DNA from: Monocercomonoides exilis | Lineage: Eukaryota; Preaxostyla; Oxymonadida; Polymastigidae | Assembly: GCA_001643675.2 (NCBI GenBank) | Contig: LSRY02000030.1 | Coordinates: 544,501-608,500, forward strand | DNA length: 64,000 bases | Direction: 5' to 3' | In this document: positions 40,189 through 49,435 of the stretch, piece by piece | Layout of the letters: every line of letters begins with the position of its first letter | Position numbering within the stretch: position 1 is the first letter of the stretch | Made by a program: the position numbers and the translations under genes | Notes under the pieces: model-generated | What the model saw: only the letters and a program-made list of their open reading frames with translations | Databases searched by the model: none | Told to the model about the DNA's origin: nothing

Positions 40189-40767
40189 AAAAGTGTTTTC
40201 AGAGGTTTGAAGGCGTTATCAGAAAAATAAAAGGATATCATGAGATGAATGGAGAGAAAAGTGTTGGAGGAAGAAGAATATTGCATCATCAATGTTTCGA
40301 AAGGGTAATTTGGATGAATGAAAGAGGAAAAGGAAGAAAGAGGAATGGAGGATAAGAAAGAAGCTAAATGGGAATGTAATATGAAGAATAAAGAGAGAAA
40401 GAAGAGTTTATGAAAATTATTATCATTAATTATTGTTTCTCCTTCATTTTTTGAAAGGTTATTTGCAAACTCTGTTGAACTGCTCAGCAATAACAGGAAC
40501 TTTGTGATGATGTTTCAGCCGCATAAATTCAAAACACATTTCTTCAAATTTTGAATAAATCAATTTTTCATATTGATATCTATCTGTATAATTTTTTATT
40601 TATTTGTTCTGTTTTGTAAGTCTTGAAACTTCTATTTTCTCTCTTTAAAAATTGTTTTTTATTAATTTTTATTAGACCTTATTTAAATATATTTTTTCAA
40701 TTAGAAAAAGTGGAACAAAATTGAAATAAGTTTGATAAAAATACGATAAAACAAATTCTTTTTCAAA

Positions 40768-42656
40768 ATGACTCAATCAATTTCAAAACTTCAAACACTG
40801 GTTTGTCGATCATAAAGTTGATTGAACAAAAAATGGTGAAAGATCAATTGAAATTTTGCAAATAAATATTTGTCATGGAACGATTGAATTTTTAGGAGGT
40901 TCTTGAGCGTGCAGAAAAAAGAATTACGCTTCCAACGCATAAGCCAATAACTCCGGAAGAGAAAATAAATTCATTAATTGAAAAAGTATGTCAAAAAAGC
41001 GAAGATTCCATTCACGGGTTTTTCCGCTTGACAGGTTTCACAAGAACAGAATTTGATATGTTGCTTCTTCTTCTTGATTACGAATTACCTCCACATCGTG
41101 GAAAGCAAAAGGCAATTCAAAATATTGATGAACAACTTTTTATTTTACTCATTTTCCTTCATTTGGGCTCAACATCAATGACAGAACTTTTGACTTATCC
41201 ATTTTACAAATCACATAGCTCAGTTACGCAGTTATTACACAGCATCGTTGGAAACATAAAAGATACACTTGTTAATTTACTTTTGATTTTTCGTAAAGAT
41301 AGAATCAAAGAGTTGCAAGAGGTTGGTCTAATTATGGATTGCACAATTGTGCCTATAAACAGGCCAAGTGGAAAATTGGCAGATGGAATGAAATTTTTGA
41401 GTGGAAAACATTATTCTTACTGTGTTAAAGTTGAAATTGGAGTCAATCCAAAGAACGGATAAGCCAGCACAATCAACGATTTTTACCCAGGAAGCGTTCA
41501 TGACTACGAAATTTTCAAAAATCACTATCCAACCTTTTCTCAAAATCTCAAAGGTTCCAAAATCATGGCAGACTCAGCCTATATGGGAGCAAAGGCAGAA
41601 TTGGGAGCTATTATTACAAAACCACATGGAACGCCATATCTATCGAAGCACAGAGTTATTGTGGAAAGGTTTTTTGGACGATTAAAAACTTTATTTACTG
41701 TATTCAGAAGAAATTGGCCAATGGATATTAAAACAGTTGAAGATTTTTTTATTGTTTCAGTTTGTTTAACCAATTTTCACATTTTACACAATCCTTTAAC
41801 GAAATCAGATTGCGAAGCAAACGAGTTGATAATTTACGAACTTCACACTCAATTTTTTCAAAAAAAGGAAGCGAAAAAGAAAGCGAACGAGCAGTATATC
41901 GAAAGACAAAGAAAAAAACTTTCTCTTGCAAATGAGAATTCAACTTTTGAATATTCGAAGTCAATCCAAAGAATTGGTTTGTTTTTGTTTTTACACCCAT
42001 ATTGTTCTTTTGAGCATGAAAAGAACATTTTTTTCACTTTCATATTTCCATTATTTATCATTTTTAGAAGAATCAGCAGAATCAGATGACCCATACTGCG
42101 AACGATTTTCAAAGCATTCAGATCAAGAGAAAAAACAAAAACACACATTATTGGAATTAGAAGAATGAGAAGAAATAGAAATAGATGATGATTCAACTTT
42201 TGAAGAAAAAGAAAAAGAAAAAGAAAAAGAAAAAGAAAAAGAAAAAAGAAAAAAGAAAAAAGAAAAACTGTCAATTCCAATATATCTGAAAGAAATGAAG
42301 ATAAATTGAAAGAAATTGAAAGAACGAACGATGATACAAGAAGTTTCCCTTTTTCTTGGTTTCTTCCTGATCAATGGAATTCAACTCGTCTGCGGAAGTC
42401 GACTTCATCTGATCAATTTTATTCGAATTCCCCTTTGCCTCTAACAAATACACAATATTCTTCTCAACCTTTACGGAATGAATCGACAATTTCTCCTCAA
42501 CGACTGTTAAATACTCCAATTTCGTCTTTGAATTTTATTTCAACTCATCATTTATTTTCTCAACAATCAGATTCTTCAACATCTTCAGATTCAAACTTAT
42601 CTTCCCTACGGTCTTCTTCTTTCTCATCCGATGAAAGTCATAGTCAAACAAAATAA
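40768..42656 (+). pseudogene. PIF/Harbinger-like DDE transposase (DDE_Tnp_4 type), three exons, near-intact catalytic core
   Basis: Exon 1 is 40768-40800 (MTQSISKLQTL), exon 2 is 40896-41976 and exon 3 starts at 42068; the introns 40801-40895 and 41977-42067 are GT-AG and keep the frame. The catalytic acids are present: D in GLIMDCTIVPI (near 41335), D in KIMADSAYMGA (near 41570), E in HRVIVERFFGRLK (near 41660), with PGSVHDYEIF between, as in DDE_Tnp_4 enzymes. One in-frame TAA lies at 41460-41462 in a conserved stretch (NPKNG-stop-ASTIND). Exon 3 meets TGA at 42166-42168, but acidic, then Lys/Glu-repeat, then Ser-rich coding-like sequence continues to TAA at 42656 with one frame change in the A-rich tract, so the true C terminus is uncertain. 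I found no convincing terminal inverted repeats. It may be a decayed transposon or a domesticated copy. Confidence 0.8.
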
Positions 42657-43407
42657 CAATCACTATATTCAAATAACCACATGAAGGCCATTTTCATAAT
42701 TATCATTTGTCTTTATAAACATTCACCAATTTTCTCTCTCATTTCTCTCTTTTTAAAAAAAAAAATTTTTTTTTTAGAATTATAAGATTTTTTTCTTTTG
42801 TTTTATTTTTCAGCAAAAAATTATTAAACTTAAACTTCATTTTCATTCTTTGTTATTTCATAGCCAATTAAAATTGAAGTTGAAATGAAAATATTGAAAA
42901 ATGTTAAAATATTTTAGAAAATTCAATTTGAATCTCGTTAAAAGCTAAAATGGAACATCCAAAACATATTACAATATGCAAAGCTTGTGTGCGAAAGAGA
43001 ATGCATCAATAATAAAAAAAGTCACATTTAAGAAAAATAGACAGTAAAAACTCAAAAATTTCTAAAAATTGATCATACACATTTCTTTTTAATGATGAAC
43101 CATAATCTTTTGTTCAGTTTTCATTCAAAGTTCGTGAAAAATGCACAAAAACAAAAACTTGCGATGATTTTGTGTTGATCATAAAATTGCCCTTTTAACC
43201 AAAAAAAAGTTTAAGGGAATTCGAATTAGATCAAGCAAATTTGGATAAGTTGAAGGTGATTGAAATTGAGTTAATATATTTAAATTTATTGATTCTAACT
43301 AAAATAGGTCTATTAAACTTGATCAAAAAATTCTTTTCCACAAAATAGTGAAAAAGGTTTGTTTTTTTTGCATATTAAAATAAAACAAAAACATATTACA
43401 GAAATAA

Positions 43408-43522
43408 AAGCTAAATAATTGTAAAAAATCAATTCAACTCTTTGATCAAAAAATACCACTATAGATTTTATTTATTCGATTATTGATCTTGTTTTACGAT
43501 GTCAAAAAAAATCACCCATATC
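43408..43522 (-). repeat. TIR-like repeat, copy 5
   Basis: In minus orientation it reads GCGATATGGGTGATTTTTTTTGACATCGTAAAA and stays alignable with copy 1 (21708-21830) for roughly 115 bp with small gaps. Confidence 0.55.
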
Positions 43523-43932
43523 GCAATGTGTAAGGTGAAATCCTCAATGAAAATGAGTGTATTGGATCTGATGCAGCATATTTCAAAATGCAAATAAGAA
43601 AAAAAGGAGGAAAAGGAACACGATGAAGAAATTGAAATCGATGAAGATGTGCCTATTATTGAAGATTTTTCGGGAAAAGAAGAGAAAGAGAATGAAAATA
43701 AAAATCGGAAGATAATGATTCATATTGTATTGGTGATGCAGGCAGTACTTCGGAATATGCTTTATAATGAAAAATATGTCGATGTTTCCTTATAATTAAT
43801 TGAAAAAATATTTTCCTTATCAAAAATTGCATAGTCCCAATCAAAATTTTTTGAATAAATATGTGTGAATTTTTTTGAAAAATTCCTTTCGATAAGTTTT
43901 CTAATAAAATAAAAATTTCATTATTTCACCAA

Positions 43933-44032
43933 ATTTCTGTTCCCACTCTCGAAATTTCTCTAAAATGGAAATAAAACCTAAGCAATACTATTATCACCAT
44001 CACAATGAAATTTCATGAGTGGGAACAGAAAT
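43933..44032. repeat. 100 bp inverted repeat, possible tiny MITE
   Basis: ATTTCTGTTCCCACT at 43933-43947 is a perfect reverse complement of 44018-44032. Inner palindromes GAAATTTC occur at 43951-43958 and 44007-44014. The loop is about 70 nt, too long for a terminator hairpin. Confidence 0.45.
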
Positions 44033-44622
44033 ATGATAAATATATGAAATTTAAGTTTTAATTGAAAATTTAACAAAAGGAACTTTTCAAAAAAAAAAAT
44101 AGCCATTTTTTTAAGTTTTCCTGAACATTAATGAGTTTTCGTTCATAATAAACAACATATCCATGCTTTATTTGGTATTTCCAATTCATCCATAACGAGA
44201 AATATCAAAAAATCACATGACTGAATAACACATCTACACCATGAAAGATTAAAAAATTGGATATTCTTCAGAACATAATTAAAATAATGGAAAACAATAG
44301 TTGTTAGAGAAAAAAGAAGATACAAATGAAATTTAAACTGAAACCATTGAATTATTACTTTTCGAAATAGATAATTTTCGAACAATTGTTGAAAAGATTG
44401 TTCAAAAATAAACAGAACTCCATATTTATTTGTTATCTGATTCAATATAACAGATACAGTTTTTTGATGCAAATAATTGTACTTTCATAATTAAAAATAA
44501 ACTTTCATCATTTGTGGAAAAAAGTTATAAATAACAGTGAAAGCAACTTTTTTGCTGAATCTGCGCTCATAGCCATAAAGTATTTGATTTTTTCATTCTT
44601 TCAAAAACATAAAAGACTTACA

Positions 44623-44666
44623 CAATGAGTTAAAAACCCGGGACATGGGAAAAAACCGGGACTTTT
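44623..44666 (+). repeat. left terminal inverted repeat of the pogo-like element
   Basis: CAATGAGTTAAAAACCCGGG followed by a second ACCGGGACTTTT block. It pairs with 47088-47133. Confidence 0.85.
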
Positions 44667-44983
44667 AAAAAAAAGAACTTTTTTCTTTTATTGAAACATT
44701 AGCTTGTTCAAACAAAATATTGACCAATGAAACATTTGAAGTTGGAATGTTAAAACAATTCAAAATATGCAATGTTTTTCTTCTCAACAAGTGTTGTTCG
44801 CTTGATAGAATGGTTGATTTTAATTCTTTTTTTGTTGTTGAAAATTCAAGATGAAATAAAGCTAATTGAAAGTGAAATGAAATTATCACACCGTATTTTT
44901 AACTGTTTTCGATTGGTTCATATGATTTGACTTTCAAACAACATTTATCCATTTTGCTCATTGTGATCATTCCCTTTTTTGAA

Positions 44984-46367
44984 ATGGAAAAGAAATCGAT
45001 TTCTTCAGAAGAACTTCTTAGGATTGCAGCCACAAGAGAATACCGCACAATCCATTCCCGATCGAGAAAAATTTTTGAAATCAAGAAAACATATCCATTG
45101 ACAGTGAACGTTGCAGTCAAAGCGAAAGCAATAACAAGGCAGGCTTGGTACAGAAGCAAAACAGCTGAAAAGGAAAACAGAGATGTTGGAAAAGAAGGAA
45201 GACCATCTCTTATCTATTCTGTACAACTGGAAAAAATAAAAAATCAGGTTTTGTCTTTATTATCAGAAGAAGTTATTGTTCGAATAAAGCACATACAGGA
45301 AATGGTTTTCGTTTTTTAATATGCAATTTTTTTTTATCTTTGTTTTTTTATGAAATTAACATTTTAAAAACGGAATCAACAAATGAAGAAGAAAACGAGA
45401 AACTCCATCCGAAATTATCTTATTATTAAGTTCAAAGAAGCTCCATATTAAAGGCAGCCCTGTCGAGACCGCTTGAGATTGCAATAATCCGGTCACAGAG
45501 CCCTGAAAGTGTGACTAATTGGTTTGAAGAAATGAAAGAAATCGTAGAAGGAAACAATATCGAAGTTTCCAATATTTTTAATTTCGATGAATCTTCTGTT
45601 CAAATCGGAGAAAGTTCTGCAAAGTTGGTCATCCGTTTGAAGGACCAAATCCCTCCTTCTCCTCCTGAGCCTCGAAAATCTTCAAACGCGACTTTTTGTA
45701 TTTGCTTGTGCTCAGATGGTTCTCATCTTCCTCATATTTTTTTCTTTTTCCAAAGAAGAAAATACCAGAAGAATTTTCTCATTTTAAATTTTTTGATATT
45801 AACTATATTCCTGCACCTTCAGGATGGATAACCACTGAAATTTATAAAATCATCATGCTTCAAAATTGGATTCCTCTCATTCATCAAAAAATCCAATCGA
45901 CATCTTCGAAAAAGGCTCTCCTTCTTCTTGATAACCATACGAATCATCCATGCTCAGATGTCATTCGTGAAGCAGAAAAAAGCGGAATCTTCATTGAAAA
46001 GTTCCCTCCTAACATGATTCATATCCAACAACCATGCGATAACGTAATTTTCTCCAGATTGAAAAGAACGATAAACAATAATTACAAAGTCCCTTCGGAT
46101 GATTCATCTTCTTCTTACAGAAAAGCACTTGCTGAGGTTTTTCCAGACTCAATCCCTGAAGCAACCACTCCTTCAGTAATAAAAACAGCTTTTTTGAATA
46201 CAGGAATCTGGCCACTAGCGGCTTCTCAAGTTCTATCAAAAATTAGTGGATCACCGTCAAAATCTTCTTCTATAACTTCTTCAGATGAAGCAAAACAGGA
46301 ACTATTTGATTCTTTCGCACCGAAACGGAAAATCAAATCATCAAGAAAGAATGAAATGGATATTTAA
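44984..46367 (+). pseudogene. pogo/Tigger-like transposase (HTH-psq plus DDE_1), one or two frameshifts
   Basis: ATG at 44984 opens a psq-type helix-turn-helix region (AVKAKAITRQAWYRSK) followed by GRPSLIYSVQLEKI, as in CENP-B/pogo proteins. The frame stops at 45317; an intron or decay covers about 45290-45380, after which coding resumes (NYLIIKFKEAPY, then a one-base shift near 45450 into LKAALSRPLEIAIIRSQSPE). The DDE_1 catalytic acids are all present: NIFNFDESSVQIG (near 45590), ALLLLDNHTNHP (near 45925), PPNMIHIQQPCDNVIF (near 46010). One base seems missing in a T run near 45740. The frame meets TAA at 46365-46367, but an acidic coding-like tail continues in frame past two TAGs to a TGA near 46720. 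It probably encoded the enzyme that moved this element; it now looks decayed or poorly resolved. Confidence 0.8.
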
Positions 46368-47087
46368 ATCGATGAAAAACATAGCATTGATGGATGGACA
46401 CAAACAGAAGATAATTTATTCAATGATGAAGATCGCCGTCCCAATTCTGATAGTTGCAATTTCACCAAAAGAATCATCAGAACAAGAAAGAAAAAAATTG
46501 ACATCGACTTTATATATAAAGATGACGAAGATCACGAAAAAGATGATAGGAAAAGTTAGCAAAAGGAAAGCGCAGAAGATACAACTCAATTTGAAAGTGA
46601 AAAATTAAAAATACAGCATGATGATAACGAATAGATGGAAACACAAACAAGTTTGTTTTATAATTCTTTTTGTTGGAAATCATATCCAATTTTTTGCCCA
46701 ACTTTTAAATTTTTAGCTTGAAATTAATTGTTTGTCTTGTATTGAATGTTTGATGCGACAATTTCTTCAATTCTTCATTTCCAGCTAACTGAATTTAGAA
46801 AAGACAACGGATGAAATTCACTGAGCATTGGATAGGAAGTAACTTAAGTTGCGTCGATAGCAACTTTCATTTTTTTTAAAATAATATCACATCAACAATT
46901 TTGACAATTAGAGAAATACCATTTCACATTAACGTCTATGAATTCGTTGAAAAAAAATACAAAAATTGTTTTATAATACAATTCTCAATTCAAAAAATCT
47001 CCAAATGTTCATTAATAACTGAATAAAACATAAAACATATCGGTCAATTGAACATATTTGAATGAAACAAAATGCAGTTGCAATATT

Positions 47088-47133
47088 CAAAAAGTCCGGG
47101 TTTTTTACCATTTCCAGGGTTTTTTTCTCATTG
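47088..47133 (-). repeat. right terminal inverted repeat of the pogo-like element
   Basis: Reverse complement reads CAATGAGAAAAAAACCCTGG followed by an AACCCGGACTTTTT block, matching the left end at most positions. Confidence 0.85.
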
Positions 47134-47500
47134 TACATCTATGTTCTTCAAAATGAAGTTTTTTTGTTTCAAATTCTAAAATTTTCTTTATTATTTAAAA
47201 TCAGTAATTTAAATTTCAAAATCACTTCAAATAAGATGAATGTTTATTCAATAACCAGAGGTTCTTTTAAAAGAAAAAAAGGAAGTTGAAAATCTAATCG
47301 AAATGAGATAGATTTGAAATTTTGATTAACTTTATATAATTGAATGCAAAGCAAAGCCGCAATTTGCAATAAAATTAATTGAAAAAGATATGTTTGCCTC
47401 CAACACATATAAATGTTATGTTACACGGTACACTCTTCGCGAAGCTCGCGAGGAATGTCTGAGAACCTGTTAAAAAAGAAAATAAACAAAATTTTGGATT

Positions 47501-47620
<120 letters not shown>

Positions 47621-47699
47621 CAATTTTTTCTTTCTTTGTTTATTTTATTTATTTAAAAAGAAAATGCTTCTCAATTCCACTCAACCCCCCAATTATTTT

Positions 47700-48146
47700 T
47701 CAACATCTCACTCTCAAATCATCATACCAAGGATGAGCCATGGCGGCTTTTGCAGAAATTCTACGAGCAGGGTCATACTGAAGCATGGATGTCAGCAAAT
47801 CGAGTCCAGATGGGTCGAGTGTAGGGACAGCTGAAGCCAGTCCGCGTGGTGGATACTCCGGAAGAGGCGTCTGAGACACAGTTATTATTATAGCAATTAT
47901 TATTATTATTATTTAAAAAAAAGAAGTTGAAAAACAAAATATAAAATAAAATTATTATTTATTTATAATTCAGCATAATTATATAATAATAATAAGATAT
48001 TTGTTCAACTAATTTTGACATTAAAGGTAACACACAGCAAGAGATGTTGTAAACTCAGTTAGACCAGGCCACACTTCGGTTGTTGGCGTTCCAAGTAATC
48101 TGATTTTAGTTCAATAAATAATCAATCATAATAACAAGCATGATAA

Positions 48147-48197
<51 letters not shown>

Positions 48198-49164
48198 CAA
48201 AAATTTTGATCATATAAAATCCTGACCATTTGTATCATAAAAAAAAGATAGAGAGAAAAAATATAAATAGAAAAATACTATATCTAATCCCTTCAATTTT
48301 CAAAAATTTCTGCATCATTGAGAATTGCTTTATCGATCATACTTGAAGATTCTAACCAGTTCGTCTTGATCTGATGAACCAGGGAACAACGGCCTTCCAG
48401 TAACCAACTCAGCAAAAATACATCCACAACTCCAAATGTCAACAGGAGTTGAATATTTTCTATTGCCCAACAGCACATCGGGGGCTCTGTACCATAAGGT
48501 AACAACTTCATGAGTAAATGAACGCACAGGAATGCCAAATGCACGAGCCAAGCCAAAATCACCAAGCTTGAGTTTCAAATCTTTTGAAATGAACAAGTTT
48601 TGTGGTTTTAAATCTCGGTGAAGCACTCTTCTTTGATGGCAATATGCTACTCCTGCCAATAACTGATACATCAAACTCTTAATAATTGGAACAGCAACAC
48701 GTCCTCTATTCATTTCCAAGTACTTTTTCATGTCAAAATCGAGGAACTCAAAAACCAAGGTAAGCTTTTTGTCCGAATGTATAACATCTTTAAGTTGAAC
48801 AATATTTGGATGATGGAGTTCTTTCAAAAGAGAAATTTCTCTGATTGCAGTACTTGGAACGCCTAATAGAAAAAACAAAACATAACACTGAAAATATAGA
48901 TGTACAAGAAGCATTTTATAAACCTTCTTCTTCAGATTCTAAACGAATCCTTTTGAGTGCAACAATCTCTTTTGTAACTTGTAAACAATCAAAATGAATA
49001 ACACATCAAAAAACAATAATCCACAAAAAATAAGAAATTTAAATGAGAAATTTTCAAAAATTGATGAATCAATAATCAATAGAAAATTGCATATTGTGTC
49101 TTGCTTTGTAGACAACTCCATATGTGCCTTCTCCTGCCTTGTCAATTTTTTCATAATTATCCAT
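47700..49164 (-). CDS. PSTAIRE-type cyclin-dependent kinase (CDK1/CDK2 class)
   Basis: There are five exons: 49164-about 49100, 48977-48924, 48862-48343, 48099-48036 and 47870-47700; total about 290 codons, normal for a CDK. Motifs: glycine loop GEGTYGVV (exon 1), VALK (exon 2), [16 protein letters not shown] with exact PSTAIRE cyclin-binding helix (junction of exons 2 and 3), [17 protein letters not shown], activation segment [15 protein letters not shown] with the activating Thr, and a C lobe ending in [15 protein letters not shown]; stop TGA at 47700-47702. It should drive the cell cycle with a cyclin partner. Introns 2-4 are clean GT-AG. The first intron has a good acceptor at 48978-48979, but I find no GT donor in the right phase near 49100. 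Intron 3 holds a 43 nt homopolymer. Close to CDK1/2; CDK5 is possible from sequence alone. Confidence 0.93.
48150..48192. repeat. poly(A) tract of about 43 nt inside a CDK intron
   Basis: An uninterrupted A run on the plus strand, poly(T) on the coding strand, lies in the intron 48100-48342. It could be a retrotransposon tail remnant or a slippage-expanded polypyrimidine tract. Confidence 0.9.
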
Positions 49165-49435
49165 GGCTTTAAACGTAATATTTCAAATCACAAAACAAAT
49201 AAGATATACAGTCAAGAAAAACAAAGTTCGATCTGCAAATAAAATGCTTTAGTGACAAACTTGATAAATAACACAATTATGATCTGAAAGAAAAATGTAA
49301 ATGGGACTTCCCCTTATATTTTTCATCATTATTATTGACTTTTTTCATTTAAATCTATTTGAAAAGTAAGTCGTGTTTCAGACTTATGACGTGAAAAGAG
49401 GTGTAATGAAATAAATATAAAAAAATTGTTTTTTC

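Larger units (their letters stand above)
33271..40767. other. region of mixed, coding-like composition that I could not resolve into genes
   Basis: This stretch is richer in G+C than its flanks from about 34.0 to 40.1 kb and is purine-rich on the plus strand. Many medium frames look protein-like locally (35155-36088 in three successive frames, 36809-37003 and on past stops to about 37200, 38428-38721, 39356-39556 on plus; 39737-40188 on minus), yet none gives a domain I recognise and each breaks off at a stop or a frame change. Splice-like sites occur: CAG/GTAAGT at 33787-33795 after a short ATG frame (MTTGKQ), TTGTTTCAG before 34629, and GTAG/GTGAAC with a T-rich TGTGCAG acceptor at 39006-39047. 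It may hold a decayed multi-exon gene or nested elements. (TCT)n at about 34988-35008 and (GA)n-rich tracts near 36385-36440 are simple repeats. Confidence 0.4.
42657..44622. other. AT-rich spacer with a TIR-like repeat and a small inverted repeat
   Basis: No gene is supported. It holds the TIR-like copy at 43408-43522 and the inverted repeat at 43933-44032, listed separately. Short frames at 43656-43844 and 44143-44472 (minus) have no recognisable features. Confidence 0.5.
44623..47133 (+). mobile_element. pogo-like DNA transposon, 2.5 kb, with terminal inverted repeats
   Basis: Left end 44623-44666 (CAATGAGTTAAAAACCCGGG..) and right end 47088-47133 (..CTCATTG) are imperfect inverted repeats of about 45 bp. 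Each carries two AAACCCGGG-like blocks in tandem. The element is flanked by TACA on both sides (44619-44622 and 47134-47137), a possible 4 bp target duplication; pogo elements usually duplicate TA. A transposase with CENP-B/pogo features lies inside on the plus strand. Confidence 0.85.

Noticed and set aside
40893-40895. In-frame TAG near the start of the PIF-like transposase
   Set aside because: An upstream exon at 40768-40800 with a GT donor makes this TAG the splice acceptor of the first intron.
21708-43522. A Maverick/Polinton or integrated virus between the outer TIR-like copies
   Set aside because: Size would fit, but I see no DNA polymerase B, retroviral-type integrase, packaging ATPase or capsid gene.
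45428-45432. In-frame TAA upstream of the pogo catalytic domain
   Set aside because: A neighbouring frame (NYLIIKFKEAPY) joins better to the downstream domain if one T is missing near 45450, so the TAA is probably out of frame.
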